64,000 nucleotides of DNA, taken from assembly GCA_017307275.1 (NCBI GenBank), contig JAFKFK010000008.1:248001-312000 (forward strand). Direction: 5' to 3'. The translations under genes and the position numbers were made by a program. This stretch comes from Alphaproteobacteria bacterium (lineage in GTDB: Bacteria; Pseudomonadota; Alphaproteobacteria; Reyranellales; Reyranellaceae). Below the pieces are notes generated by a model. That model ran no database searches, was not told the origin of the DNA, and worked only from the letters and a program-made list of their open reading frames with translations. Shown here piece by piece: positions 53,668 to 62,757 of this stretch; the first letter of the stretch is position 1, and each line of letters starts with the position of its first letter.

Positions 53668-53691
53668 GGTTGGCCCAGCAATGGGCCAACC
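53668..53691 (+). other. 10-bp hairpin with GCAA tetraloop
   Basis: GGTTGGCCCA (53668-53677) and TGGGCCAACC (53682-53691) pair perfectly around the loop GCAA, a GNRA tetraloop. In RNA this is a very stable hairpin, lying 15 bases before the aminotransferase ATG and just ahead of its AAAGGA ribosome site. No U-run follows on the plus strand, so it is not a standard terminator. Confidence 0.6.
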
Positions 53692-53706
53692 ACGAAAGGA
53701 AACGCC

Positions 53707-54939
53707 ATGACTGCTCCGTTCGATTTCGCGCCCTTGCTGGCGCCCGGCACCCCGGCGCCCGCCGTCAAGTGGAACGGATTCCCGAAGTACAATTTCATCG
53801 GCGGTCACAACGACGCCAAGAACGTGCCGGTCGACGCGCTGATCGAGGCCGCGACGGCCGTGCTGAAGCGCGAGGGCGTCACGCTCGCCACCTACGGCCT
53901 GAACAGCGGCCCGCTGGGTTATCGGCCACTGCGTGAGTTCCTGGCCGGCAAGCTCAAGGGACATGCCGGCATCGAATGCTCTCCGGACGAAATCCTGATC
54001 ACCTCCGGTTCCATGCAGGGCCTCGACCTGATTAACAGCCTGCTGCTCGCCAAGGGCGACACGGTGCTGATCGAGCAGGAGACCTATGGCGGCGCGCTGA
54101 CCAAGCTGAACAAGCTCGGTGTCAATGTGGTCGGCATCCCGCTCGACGACGAAGGACTGCGGCTGGACGCGCTGGAAGAGAAGCTCGCGGAGCTGAAGAA
54201 GAAGGGCGTGACGCCCAAGTACATCTACACCATCCCGACGGTGCAGAATCCGACCGGCGCCATCATGGGCGAGAAGCGCCGCGCCGACTTGATCGCGCTG
54301 GCCGCCCGCTACGGCGTCATGATCTTCGAGGACGAGTGCTATTCCGACCTGATCTGGAGCGGCAAGCGGCCGAAATCGCTCTTCGCCATGGCGAACGGCG
54401 AAGGCGTGATCCACATCGGTTCCTTCTCCAAGTCGATCGCACCGGCGCTTCGCGTCGGCTACATCGTCGCCAAGTGGGACATCCTCGGCCGCATCCTCGG
54501 GCTCAAGCAGGATGCCGGTTCGGGCGCGCTGGAGCAGATGGTGCTGGCCGAGTTCTGCAAGCAGCACTTTGCCGACCATGTTCCGAAGCTCAACAAGGTG
54601 CTGGCCGCCAAGCTGCAGACCTTGCGTGAAGCCCTGGCCGAGCAGTTCGGCACCGCTGCCGAATTCGGCGACCCCGAGGGCGGCATCTACCTCTGGATCA
54701 AGCTGCCCGACGAGGTCGACACGACCAAGCTCGCGCAGGCCGCACTTGCCGCCGGGGTGTCGCTGAACCCCGGCCAGGAATGGTCGACCAACAAGGCGTA
54801 TGCCCGTTCACGGCTGCGCCTCTGCTTCGCCAATCCCGAGCCCGAGACCATCAAGAAGGGCGTCGAGGTGCTGGCCGAGGTTTGCCGCCGTGAATTCGGT
54901 GTCCCGCTGCGGAGCGCCAACGTCGAGAAGGGCGCCTAG
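53707..54939 (+). CDS. PLP-dependent aminotransferase (class I/II, LysN/MocR-like)
   Basis: A 410-residue fold-type I aminotransferase. The PLP lysine is Lys242 in GSFSKSIAPALRVGY. Supporting segments are TSGSMQGLDL (phosphate loop), PTVQNPTGAIM, FEDECYSDLIW and RSRLRLCFANPEP (carboxylate-binding Arg). It resembles 2-aminoadipate/aromatic aminotransferases. There is no N-terminal DNA-binding domain, so it is an enzyme rather than a MocR regulator. It follows the FMN glutamate-synthase-like gene by 68 bases that hold two inverted repeats. Confidence 0.88.
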   Translation: MTAPFDFAPLLAPGTPAPAVKWNGFPKYNFIGGHNDAKNVPVDALIEAATAVLKREGVTLATYGLNSGPLGYRPLREFLAGKLKGHAGIECSPDEILITSGSMQGLDLINSLLLAKGDTVLIEQETYGGALTKLNKLGVNVVGIPLDDEGLRLDALEEKLAELKKKGVTPKYIYTIPTVQNPTGAIMGEKRRADLIALAARYGVMIFEDECYSDLIWSGKRPKSLFAMANGEGVIHIGSFSKSIAPALRVGYIVAKWDILGRILGLKQDAGSGALEQMVLAEFCKQHFADHVPKLNKVLAAKLQTLREALAEQFGTAAEFGDPEGGIYLWIKLPDEVDTTKLAQAALAAGVSLNPGQEWSTNKAYARSRLRLCFANPEPETIKKGVEVLAEVCRREFGVPLRSANVEKGA

Positions 54940-54970
54940 CGCCCCTCTCCTATCCGGGCGACGTTAGACT

Positions 54971-55387
54971 TCAGACTTCGCCGGGGACGATCACCATCCA
55001 GGAGACGCCGAACTTGTCGGCGACACAGCCGAAGCGCGGCGAGAAGAACGTCTTGCCGATCGGCATCTGGATCTGACCTTCCTTGGCCAGGGCGTTGAAG
55101 GCCTTGTCCGCCTCGGCCTCGTTGGCCACGGTGAGCGAGAGCGAAAAGCCCTGAAAGTTGGGCCTGTCGTGCTGCATGCCGTCGGAACACATCACCATCG
55201 CATCCCCGATGGTGAAGGAGGCGTGCATAATCTTGTTGGTATCCTTCGGCATCATGGCCGCTGCACCCGGATCGGGATTCTCGCTGAAGCGCATCACCAT
55301 GTCGACATTGGCGCCGAGCGTCTTCTTGTAGAAGTCGAGGGCTTCCTCGCAACGGCCATTGAAGAACAGATACGGCTGGATCGTCAT
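54971..55387 (-). CDS. PhnB/YjdN-like VOC-superfamily protein
   Basis: A 138-residue protein of the glyoxalase/bleomycin-resistance (VOC) superfamily, PhnB-like type. IQPYLFFNGRCEEALDFYKK opens it, HASFTIGDAMVMCSDG lies mid-way, and FGCVADKFGVSWMV closes it. The usual metal-site residues are incomplete, as in many PhnB proteins, so catalysis is uncertain. It is the last gene of a four-gene minus-strand run, 15 bases after the serine hydrolase gene. Confidence 0.85.
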   Translation of the reverse strand: MTIQPYLFFNGRCEEALDFYKKTLGANVDMVMRFSENPDPGAAAMMPKDTNKIMHASFTIGDAMVMCSDGMQHDRPNFQGFSLSLTVANEAEADKAFNALAKEGQIQMPIGKTFFSPRFGCVADKFGVSWMVIVPGEV

Positions 55388-55402
55388 CGCTTCCTCCTTC
55401 GG

Positions 55403-56599
55403 TCAGTCGTCGATTGCCTGGTACGCACCACTCCAGAAGTCGGTGTAAACGCGCGGTGGCTGGGGTGAATCCATCATGCGCTGCGTCATCAGGATGCCGA
55501 TCAGCCCTTCCTGCGGGTCGGTGTAGGCCGACGTGCCGAGGCCGCCATCCCAGCCGAAACGGCCGGGTGTTTCCCAGAGATCGGTGCGGCGCACCGTGAC
55601 GGCAAGACCAAGCCCCCAGCTCTTGGCGTCGCCGAAGAACAGTTCTGCACCTTCCTTTTGCGAGGGCCGCAGCTGGTCCGTCGTCATCAGTTCCACAGTC
55701 GGCCGCGACAGCAGGTACTTGCGGTCATGCCGCCCTTTCGCGAGCATCATGCGGCAGAACGCCAGATAGTCGTCGGCCGTCGAGACGAGCCCGCTGCTGC
55801 CGGCTTCGAAGATCGGGAGCTGACTCCATCGCCCGTCCTTGCCTTCGTCGACGCAGACGAGTTTGCCCGCCTCCGGATCGTAGCCGTAGGCGCCGGCCAG
55901 TCGCTTCAGCTTGCCGGCCGGCACATGGAAGCCGGTGTCCTTCATGCCAAGCGGCTTGAAGAGACGCTCCTGCAGCACCTCGGCCAACGAACGATCCGCG
56001 GCGCGCGCCAGCAGAATGCCCAGTACGTCCGAGCCGGTGTGATACAGCCAGCGCTCGCCAGGCTGATGGATCAGCGGCAACTCACCCAGGCGCGCCATGT
56101 ATTGATCGGGGCTCACGGTGGGCATGAAGGGACCCGGCGCAACGCCCGCCTCTTCCATCGCTGCCTGGATCGGATGTCGCGCGGAAAAGTCCATCACCGC
56201 GCCGATGCCGAGACGAAACGTCAGCAGATCGCGCAGCGTGATCGAATGGACCGCCGGCACGGTCTCGTCGAGCGGGCTCGACAGGCTCTTCAGCACGCGG
56301 CGACCGGCAAGCTCCGGCAGCAGCTCATCCACCGGATCGTCGAGCCGGAGAGTTCCCTCTTCGACCATCGACATCGCTGCCGCCGCAAGCACAGGCTTGG
56401 TGAGCGAGGAGATGCGGAAGATCGTATCCCGCCGCATCTTCTCCTTGCCGCTCGCCGCCAGCGTGCCGCCGACCGCAACATGCGTCTCGCCGCGCCGATG
56501 GACGAGAGCGACATAGCCTGGCAGGTCGCCGCGCTCGACGCCCGCGTTCAGGAGGCCACGCAGGCGCTCAAGCCGTGGCTTGGAGAGGCCGCTTTTCAT
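55403..56599 (-). CDS. Serine hydrolase of the beta-lactamase/esterase family
   Basis: A 398-residue serine beta-lactamase-fold hydrolase (EstB/class C-like), probably an esterase. The nucleophile motif is SSLTK (Ser65 to Lys68 region), a Tyr-x-Thr stands in the second-motif position (YHTGSD), and WDGGLGT replaces the KTG triad. No signal peptide is seen. The ATG begins on the base directly after the YceI gene's stop, so the two are coupled. The substrate is unknown. Confidence 0.87.
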   Translation of the reverse strand: MKSGLSKPRLERLRGLLNAGVERGDLPGYVALVHRRGETHVAVGGTLAASGKEKMRRDTIFRISSLTKPVLAAAAMSMVEEGTLRLDDPVDELLPELAGRRVLKSLSSPLDETVPAVHSITLRDLLTFRLGIGAVMDFSARHPIQAAMEEAGVAPGPFMPTVSPDQYMARLGELPLIHQPGERWLYHTGSDVLGILLARAADRSLAEVLQERLFKPLGMKDTGFHVPAGKLKRLAGAYGYDPEAGKLVCVDEGKDGRWSQLPIFEAGSSGLVSTADDYLAFCRMMLAKGRHDRKYLLSRPTVELMTTDQLRPSQKEGAELFFGDAKSWGLGLAVTVRRTDLWETPGRFGWDGGLGTSAYTDPQEGLIGILMTQRMMDSPQPPRVYTDFWSGAYQAIDD

Positions 56600-57247
56600 T
56601 CAGTTCTTCTCGAATTCGGTGTCGATCACGATCTGAATGGGATCGGTGAAGAACGGCGACAGGCCGTAGTCCTGCGGATTGATGGTGGCGACGGCGGTCA
56701 CGCCGATCCGAGGCTTGCCGCCGAAACCTTTGCCGGCGCCAACCAGCGAGACATCGAAAGTCACGGGCTTGGTCTTGCCCATCAACGTAAACTGGCCTTC
56801 GACCTTGCCGCGCATCTTGTCCGTCGGCTTGAAGGCGGTCGAAACGAAGGTCGCCTGCGGAAAGGCCTTGGAATTCAGGAACTTGTCTCCGACCAGTTCC
56901 TCGGCAAAGCCCTTCACGTTGGTGGTGATCGACGCCGTCTCGACCGAGGCCTCGATCTTCGATTTCTCGATCGCCGCCGGATCCCAGGTGAGTGTTCCCT
57001 TCGCACGATCGAAGCGAAAGACGCTGTGCGAATAGCCGAGATGGGAAACACGGGCGATGACCGCCGTGTGCGACTCATCGAGCGCATACGTGCCGGCCGT
57101 CGCCAGGGCGATGTCGCGTTCCGCCGCAAAGACGCCAGGGGGCAGGGCCACAGGAGCCGCGGGAGGCGCAGCAGGCGGCGTCTGGGCAAGGGCAACGGCT
57201 GAAGACATCGCCAATGCGACGGCGAGCATCCGCATTCCATTCTTCAT
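56600..57247 (-). CDS. YceI-family periplasmic protein
   Basis: A 215-residue exported protein with signal peptide (cut near ALA/QT at about 21), a Pro/Ala-rich linker, and a YceI lipocalin-like domain (about 50-215) that binds isoprenoid-type lipids in known members. DESHTAVIARVSHLGYSHSVF is the N-terminal block, and VGDKFLNSKAFPQATFVST and LMGKTKPVTFDVSL follow. ATG 57247 follows a GGAG site. It sits between an SRPBCC gene (26 bases upstream) and the serine hydrolase. Confidence 0.92.
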   Translation of the reverse strand: MKNGMRMLAVALAMSSAVALAQTPPAAPPAAPVALPPGVFAAERDIALATAGTYALDESHTAVIARVSHLGYSHSVFRFDRAKGTLTWDPAAIEKSKIEASVETASITTNVKGFAEELVGDKFLNSKAFPQATFVSTAFKPTDKMRGKVEGQFTLMGKTKPVTFDVSLVGAGKGFGGKPRIGVTAVATINPQDYGLSPFFTDPIQIVIDTEFEKN

Positions 57248-57273
57248 GGTTCTTCTCCTCGTTACGCTAACGA

Positions 57274-57807
57274 CTATTTCTCGACGATCGTCTTCAGCTT
57301 CGTGAGACCAGCGGCGAAGTCGCGGCCGATCATGTCGTCCATGTCCATGAAAGTGCCGATCAGTTTGGTCATGAACGGACTCGGCCCATACATCGCCCAT
57401 GTGACAATCGTCTGACCGTCTTTTGGTTGCAGGGTGAGTTCGGCGGTGTTGTGGCCTTCGAACGGCTTGATGAAATCGAGCTTGATCACGACCTTGCTAG
57501 GCGTCGCCTCGGTGATCTCCATGCGGCCCTTGCCGACATTCTTGTTGCCGTCCCATTCATAGGCAGCGCCCTTGCCACTCTCCGGCCCCGCATAGGCGCG
57601 CTTCATATCGGGATCGCGCGCCTCGTAGGGAGACCATTCGCGCCAGCGCTTGAGTTCATTGAGATAGGGAAAGATCTTCTCCGACGGCGCATTCATGCTG
57701 ACCGTGCGCTGCACGCGAAACGAATCGGGCTTGGTCGAGGCGTAGATCAGGATGGCCGCGATTGCCACCACGACAACAACACCCAGGATTCCCAGGGCCT
57801 TCCGCAT
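57274..57807 (-). CDS. Membrane-anchored SRPBCC/polyketide-cyclase-like protein
   Basis: A 177-residue protein with one N-terminal membrane helix (about 5-23) followed by a START/SRPBCC-fold ligand-binding domain: SMNAPSEKIFPYLNELKRW, then WSPYEARDPDMKRAY and VTWAMYGPSPFMTKLIG. Such domains bind hydrophobic molecules. No catalytic residues stand out. It heads a run with YceI, which also binds lipids, so a shared lipid-handling role is plausible but inferred. Confidence 0.85.
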   Translation of the reverse strand: MRKALGILGVVVVVAIAAILIYASTKPDSFRVQRTVSMNAPSEKIFPYLNELKRWREWSPYEARDPDMKRAYAGPESGKGAAYEWDGNKNVGKGRMEITEATPSKVVIKLDFIKPFEGHNTAELTLQPKDGQTIVTWAMYGPSPFMTKLIGTFMDMDDMIGRDFAAGLTKLKTIVEK

Positions 57808-57912
57808 GCGGACCTCGTCTTACCAGGTTACTTAACCGAAGAGTTAACATTTAGGCAAGAAGAGCGCAGCCGTCAATTGCCTCTGCACCGCAAGAGAGTA
57901 GATTCGCAAATC

Positions 57913-59538
57913 ATGACCGCTTCCTTTCTCGAAGACGCCTCCTTCAACCAGTCGCCGGCCTTCGGCGATGTCGATCTCTTCGGCGCCGACCGTGCCTTGG
58001 CCGATGCCGCGCAGCGCGCGGGTCTCGACCTCGCCGCGCTCTCCGTGTGCGGCCGCGACTATGGCGCGGCGGAGACGCTCGATCTCGGCAGGGTTGCCAA
58101 CGAAAACCCGCCCAAGCTTCGACTCATGGATGGCAAGGGCAATCGGCTCGATTTCGTCGAGTTTCATCCCGCCTATCACGCGTTGATGGCGAAGAGCATC
58201 GGCCACGGCATCCACGCGTCGACACATGACGGCAGTGACAGCACGTCGCCCGTGTCCGCGCGAGCAGTACGGCTTTACCTCGCGACGCAGGCCGAGAGCG
58301 GGCACATGTGTCCGATCACGATGACGCACGCCTGCATCGGCGCTCTGCGCTCGGAGCCTGCACTGCTGGCAAAGTGGCTGCCTCAGATCGGCACGCGCAC
58401 CTACGATCCAAGACCGCTGCCGTGGTGGGAGAAGAAAGGCGTGACCCTCGGCATGGGCATGACCGAACGTCAGGGCGGCACCGATGTTCGCGCGAACATC
58501 ACTCGCGCGTCGGCCCATGGCGACCATGTCGAGATCAGCGGCCACAAGTGGTTCATGTCGGCGCCGATGTGCGATGCATTCCTGGTGCTCGCGCAGGCCG
58601 AAGGCGGTCTCACCTGCTATCTGATGCCACGCCATCGGCCCGATGGGTCGCAGAACGCCATCCGCTTCCAGCGGCTGAAGGACAAGCTCGGCAACAAGTC
58701 GAATGCCTCCTCCGAAGTTGAATTCCATGGCGCCTATGCGGAGCGGGTCGGCGCCGAGGGTGCGGGCGTGCGCACGATCATCGAGATGGTGAACCTGACG
58801 CGGCTCGACTGCGCCATCGCATCGGCCGGCCAGTCGCGCATTGCGCTGACGCAGGCGATCCATCACATCCGCAACCGTTCGGTCTTCCAGCGCCGCTTGG
58901 CCGATCAGCCTTCGATGCGCGCCGTCGTCGCCGACATGGCACTGGAGCTCGAAGCGCAGGTCGCGCTGGTGTTCCGCCTCTGCCGCGCCATCGAGCATGC
59001 CGAGTCCGACCCGCGCGAGGCGGCCTATGCGCGGCTGCTGACACCGGCTATCAAGTTCATGGTGTGCAAGAGCACGCCGCAACTCGTCTACGAAGCGCTC
59101 GAGTGCCTGGGTGGCAACGGTTACACCGAGGACCTGCCGATGGCGCGCTACTTCCGCGAATCGCCGCTGAACGCGATCTGGGAAGGCTCGGGCAACGTCA
59201 TGGCGCTCGATGTGCTGCGCGCCGCCGGCCGCCATCCCGACGCGGCCACCGACACGCTCTCGCGCCTCGTCCGCGCTGCCGCACAGGCGTTCAACGTTGG
59301 CCCGCTGGCGCAATCGCTGGAGCGCACGCTGAAGTCGGGCGATGCCGAGCGCCGCGCGCGCTTCCTCTGCGAGGGCCTCGCCAAGATCGCCGCGGTGGCC
59401 GCTCTCGCCGAAGCCGGCTCCCCCTTCGCCGCGGTCTACGCCGACTCGCGGCTGGGCAACACCCGCTTCGCGCAGTACGGCGCGGCCGATCTGGGCAGCG
59501 CCGAGACCAGTTTGATAGATCGCGCGCTGGCTGCGTAG
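57913..59538 (+). CDS. AidB-like acyl-CoA dehydrogenase
   Basis: A 541-residue acyl-CoA dehydrogenase of the AidB group: longer than classic members, with an N-terminal domain before the core. GMGMTERQGGTDVRANITRA is the AidB-type FAD loop, and SGHKWFMSAPMCDAFLVLAQ follows. The C-terminal block is ECLGGNGYTEDLPMARYFRE and AIWEGSGNVMALDVLRA, with Glu of WEGSGN. E. coli AidB is induced by alkylation stress, but its function is unsettled. ATG 57913 is the family start. It diverges from the SRPBCC gene. Confidence 0.9.
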   Translation: MTASFLEDASFNQSPAFGDVDLFGADRALADAAQRAGLDLAALSVCGRDYGAAETLDLGRVANENPPKLRLMDGKGNRLDFVEFHPAYHALMAKSIGHGIHASTHDGSDSTSPVSARAVRLYLATQAESGHMCPITMTHACIGALRSEPALLAKWLPQIGTRTYDPRPLPWWEKKGVTLGMGMTERQGGTDVRANITRASAHGDHVEISGHKWFMSAPMCDAFLVLAQAEGGLTCYLMPRHRPDGSQNAIRFQRLKDKLGNKSNASSEVEFHGAYAERVGAEGAGVRTIIEMVNLTRLDCAIASAGQSRIALTQAIHHIRNRSVFQRRLADQPSMRAVVADMALELEAQVALVFRLCRAIEHAESDPREAAYARLLTPAIKFMVCKSTPQLVYEALECLGGNGYTEDLPMARYFRESPLNAIWEGSGNVMALDVLRAAGRHPDAATDTLSRLVRAAAQAFNVGPLAQSLERTLKSGDAERRARFLCEGLAKIAAVAALAEAGSPFAAVYADSRLGNTRFAQYGAADLGSAETSLIDRALAA

Positions 59539-59647
59539 TGTCCCTGCCAATGGAAGGTGCTTGCGGCGGCCCGCCGCGCCATTAGACTTTCGCGCTCTTG
59601 CCGGGGCCTTTCGCTCCGGGTTTGCCCGCAGCGAGTACCTCTACGCG

Positions 59648-61120
59648 ATGAAAAAGATCTTCACGGCGTGCCTCGGCACCGAGACCAATACCTTTGCCGC
59701 CATCCCGACCGGCCACCAGCTCTTCGAAGAAACCTGCCTCTACCGCAAAGCTAGCTACGGCAAGAACGTGCCGATGTTCGGCGCGCCGCTGGCGGTGTGG
59801 CGTGGCCGCGCCGAAGCCAAGGGCTGGGAGGTGGTCGAAAGCCTCTGCGCCTTCGCCCAGCCAGCCGGCAAGACGGTGAAGAGGGTCTACGAAGCCTTCC
59901 GCGACGAGATTCTGGTGGACCTCAAGGCGGCCCTGCCGGTCGACGGCGTCCTGCTGTCCATGCATGGGGCGATGGTGGCCGAAGGCTACGATGATTGCGA
60001 AAGCGACCTCGTCGCCCATGTCCGCAAGATCGTCGGCCCGGATGTGCCGGTGGGCGCCGAGCTCGACCTGCACTGCAACATCGGCGAGAGCCTGCTCCGC
60101 GATGCGACGGCGCTGGTGCTGTTCAAGGAATATCCGCATGTCGACGTGCCGGAGCGCGCCGATGATCTCTTTACCGTCATCGAAGGTGCCATCGAAGGCC
60201 GCACCAAGCCCGTCATGGCGGCCTTCGACTGCCGCATGATCGGCGTGTTCCACACGACGCGCGAGCCGATGCGTGGCTTCGTCGACAAGCTGCAGGCGAT
60301 GGAAGGCAAGGACGGTGTGCTCTCGCTGTCCATCGGCCATGGCTTTCCCTGGGCCGACGTGAAGGAGATGGGCACGCGCCTGATCGCCATCACCGACAAC
60401 GACAAGGCGAAGGCCGAGAAGCTCGCTCGCGAGCTCGGCATGGAATTCTTCGCCATGCGCGAACAGACGCAGCCGCCCTATGTGACTCTCGATGCCGCCA
60501 TGGCGCGCGTCAGTTCGCACAACCTGCCCAAGCCCATGGTGCTGGCCGACGTGTCGGACAATGCCGGCGGCGGTGCGGCCTCCGACTCGACCTTCATCCT
60601 GAAGGAGCTGCTCGACCGCAAGGTCAAGGATGCGGCGCTGGCCATGATCTGGGATCCGGGCGCGGTGAAGCTCGCCTTCGAGGTCGGTGAAGGAGCCGAG
60701 CTCGATATCCGCCTCGGCGGCAAGCTCGGGCCGCAATCCGGTCAGCCGATCGATGCGCGCGCCAAGGTGCTGAAGGTCGCGAAGGACGTCATCATCGAGT
60801 TCGGTGGCGAGCGTAAAAGCGTCGGCTCGATCGGCGATGCCGCGGCCCTCGAGATCGAAGGCGTGACGGTAATCGTGAATTCGCGGCGCACGCAGTGCCT
60901 CAGCCGCGACTGCTTCACCAAGCTCGGCGTCGACCCCTCGACCAAGAAGGTCGTCGTCGTGAAGTCCATGCAGCATTTCCATGCCGCCTATGCGCCGATC
61001 GCCAGCGAGGTGGTCTACGTCGCCGCGCCGGGCGCTCTGGTGCCCGACTGGTCGCTGCTGCCCTACAAGAACGCGGACAAGGCACAATGGCCGTTCGTCG
61101 CCCAGCCACATTCGGCATGA
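59648..61120 (+). CDS. M81-family metallopeptidase (MlrC-like)
   Basis: A 490-residue protein of the MlrC family, named after the Zn peptidase that finishes microcystin breakdown in sphingomonads. It starts CLGTETNTFAAIPTG, the N-terminal hallmark. Likely Zn ligands lie in LSMHGAM, GAELDLHCN and FKEYPHVD. The C-terminal domain has DNAGGGAASDSTFILKELL. Most family members act on unknown, probably small amide substrates. ATG 59648 opens the conserved part. Its stop overlaps the start of the RidA-like gene (ATGA). Confidence 0.9.
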   Translation: MKKIFTACLGTETNTFAAIPTGHQLFEETCLYRKASYGKNVPMFGAPLAVWRGRAEAKGWEVVESLCAFAQPAGKTVKRVYEAFRDEILVDLKAALPVDGVLLSMHGAMVAEGYDDCESDLVAHVRKIVGPDVPVGAELDLHCNIGESLLRDATALVLFKEYPHVDVPERADDLFTVIEGAIEGRTKPVMAAFDCRMIGVFHTTREPMRGFVDKLQAMEGKDGVLSLSIGHGFPWADVKEMGTRLIAITDNDKAKAEKLARELGMEFFAMREQTQPPYVTLDAAMARVSSHNLPKPMVLADVSDNAGGGAASDSTFILKELLDRKVKDAALAMIWDPGAVKLAFEVGEGAELDIRLGGKLGPQSGQPIDARAKVLKVAKDVIIEFGGERKSVGSIGDAAALEIEGVTVIVNSRRTQCLSRDCFTKLGVDPSTKKVVVVKSMQHFHAAYAPIASEVVYVAAPGALVPDWSLLPYKNADKAQWPFVAQPHSA

Positions 61121-61590
61121 AGCGTCTCGTCTGCTACAGCCTGGTCGCAACGGTGGCGGCGATGTCCATGGGCATCGCCGCGGCCCAATCGCCGAACGGC
61201 GTCCGGACGCTCGATCCGCCGGGCGCCATCAAGGCGGAAGGTACGTGGAGCCTGGGCGCGCGAGCGGGCGATTTCGTCTTCGTCGCCGGCATGCAGGGCG
61301 TCGATCCGGCGACCAACAAGCTGGTGCCGGACCCTGAGGCCCGCATCCGGCAGGCGTTCCTCAACATCAGGACGATTGCCCAATCGGAAGGCGCCAGCCT
61401 GCAGGACTGCGTGCGGCTCACGGTCTATGTCAGCGACCTCAAGCGGGTGGCCCCCCTGGTCGACAAGGTGCAGGCCGAACTCTGGGGCAAGCCCCCCTAT
61501 CCGCCACGGACCATGGTCGAGGTCCGCCGATTGTTCGACGACGACCTGATCGAGATCGACAGCGTCTTCTACGCGCCGCAGAAGAAGTGA
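61117..61590 (+). CDS. Exported RidA/YjgF-family protein
   Basis: A 157-residue RidA-fold protein preceded by a signal peptide (1-23, AAA/QS), so it should act in the periplasm, unlike the cytosolic E. coli RidA enamine/imine deaminase. [32 protein letters not shown] and YPPRTMVEV keep the catalytic-type Arg (PRT), and IEIDSV keeps the distal acidic position. It is translationally coupled to the M81 peptidase, hinting at one periplasmic or two-compartment pathway. Confidence 0.85.
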   Translation: MKRLVCYSLVATVAAMSMGIAAAQSPNGVRTLDPPGAIKAEGTWSLGARAGDFVFVAGMQGVDPATNKLVPDPEARIRQAFLNIRTIAQSEGASLQDCVRLTVYVSDLKRVAPLVDKVQAELWGKPPYPPRTMVEVRRLFDDDLIEIDSVFYAPQKK

Positions 61591-61664
61591 ATCGGGCGCG
61601 CTAAAAGGCCCGTATTTCAGGGCGTTTACAGCGGCGGGACACATTGGTATGTTCCGCCCCGTCG

Positions 61665-61684
61665 CGGCCGGGGATGGCCGTTTT
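61665..61684 (+). terminator. Possible terminator between ridA-like and prs
   Basis: A 5-bp GC hairpin CGGCC (61665-61669)/GGCCG (61676-61680) with a six-base loop is followed at once by TTTT (61681-61684) and, four bases later, another TTTT. It could end the M81–RidA transcript. A second 8-bp hairpin (61633-61640 with 61651-61658, one G-U) precedes it. The stem is short, so strength is uncertain. Confidence 0.4.
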
Positions 61685-61738
61685 GTCGTTTTATATCAAC
61701 GGCTTAACGAGATCCCGTCCCGGCGCAAGGGGCGCGAT

Positions 61739-62671
61739 ATGAAGATTCTCACCGGTAACAGCAATAAACCGCTGGCGGAAGCCATTTCCGCCAAGCTGGC
61801 CTTGCCGTTGGTCAAGGCCAACATCCGGCGGTTCTCGGACAATGAGATCTTCGTCGAAATCCTGGAAAACGTGCGCGGCGAGGACGTCTTCGTCATCCAG
61901 TCCACGAGCTTCCCGGCCAACGACCATCTGATGGAGTTGCTGATCACCATCGACGCGCTGCGTCGCAGCTCCGCCCGGCGCATCACCGCGGTGATGCCCT
62001 ACTACGGATACGCCCGGCAGGACCGCAAGACCGGCTCGCGTACCCCGATCTCGGCCAAGCTGGTCGCCAACCTGATCACCAATGCCGGCGCCAATCGCGT
62101 GCTCACGCTCGACCTGCATGCCGGCCAGATCCAGGGCTTCTTCGATATTCCGCTCGACAATCTCTATGCCGGCCCGGTCTTCTCCAAGGACATCAAGGAG
62201 ACGCTGACCAACCGCAGCCTGACCGTTGTGTCGCCCGACACCGGCGGCGTGGTCCGTGCCCGCGCCATCGCCAAGCGCATCGACGCCGACCTCGCCATCA
62301 TCGACAAGCGCCGCGAGGCTGCCGGTGTCAGCGAGGTCATGAACGTGATCGGCGACGTGAAGAACCGCGACTGCATCCTGATCGACGACATCGTCGATTC
62401 GGCCGGCACGCTGTGCAATGCCTCGGTCGCGCTGATGGATCAGGGCGCCAAGTCGGTCTCGGCCTATGTCACGCACGGCGTGCTGTCGGGCGGTGCGGTC
62501 GCCCGCGTCGCCGCCTCGCCGATGGAAAAGATGGTCATCACCGACTCGATCATGCCGACCGAAGCGGTGCGCGTGTCGCCCAACATCCGGCCGCTCAGCA
62601 TCGCCACGCTAATGGCCGAAGCGATGAAGCGCATTGCCGACGAAACGTCGGTTTCGAGCCTGTTCGACTAG
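61739..62671 (+). CDS. prs: Ribose-phosphate pyrophosphokinase (PRPP synthetase)
   Basis: Makes phosphoribosyl pyrophosphate from ribose 5-phosphate and ATP for nucleotide, His and Trp synthesis. The 310-residue protein has the flexible ATP loop region [18 protein letters not shown], metal/ATP segments [26 protein letters not shown], and the PRPP-binding loop [13 protein letters not shown] 61739 fits the family start [12 protein letters not shown]. It leads the conserved prs–rplY–pth order of Alphaproteobacteria. Confidence 0.97.
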   Translation: MKILTGNSNKPLAEAISAKLALPLVKANIRRFSDNEIFVEILENVRGEDVFVIQSTSFPANDHLMELLITIDALRRSSARRITAVMPYYGYARQDRKTGSRTPISAKLVANLITNAGANRVLTLDLHAGQIQGFFDIPLDNLYAGPVFSKDIKETLTNRSLTVVSPDTGGVVRARAIAKRIDADLAIIDKRREAAGVSEVMNVIGDVKNRDCILIDDIVDSAGTLCNASVALMDQGAKSVSAYVTHGVLSGGAVARVAASPMEKMVITDSIMPTEAVRVSPNIRPLSIATLMAEAMKRIADETSVSSLFD

Positions 62672-62757
62672 AGTTTTCTTAGGAATTTCAAGAGATCCGG
62701 TGTTGGGCACCCCTGGAGGCCACGCCGTGATAAGAGAGCAACCCAAGGAGATGTGAG

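Noticed and set aside
57877..57904. TTGCCT/TAGATT as a promoter for the AidB-like gene
   Set aside because: Four of six matches at each box is common by chance, and the -10 lies only nine bases from the ATG.
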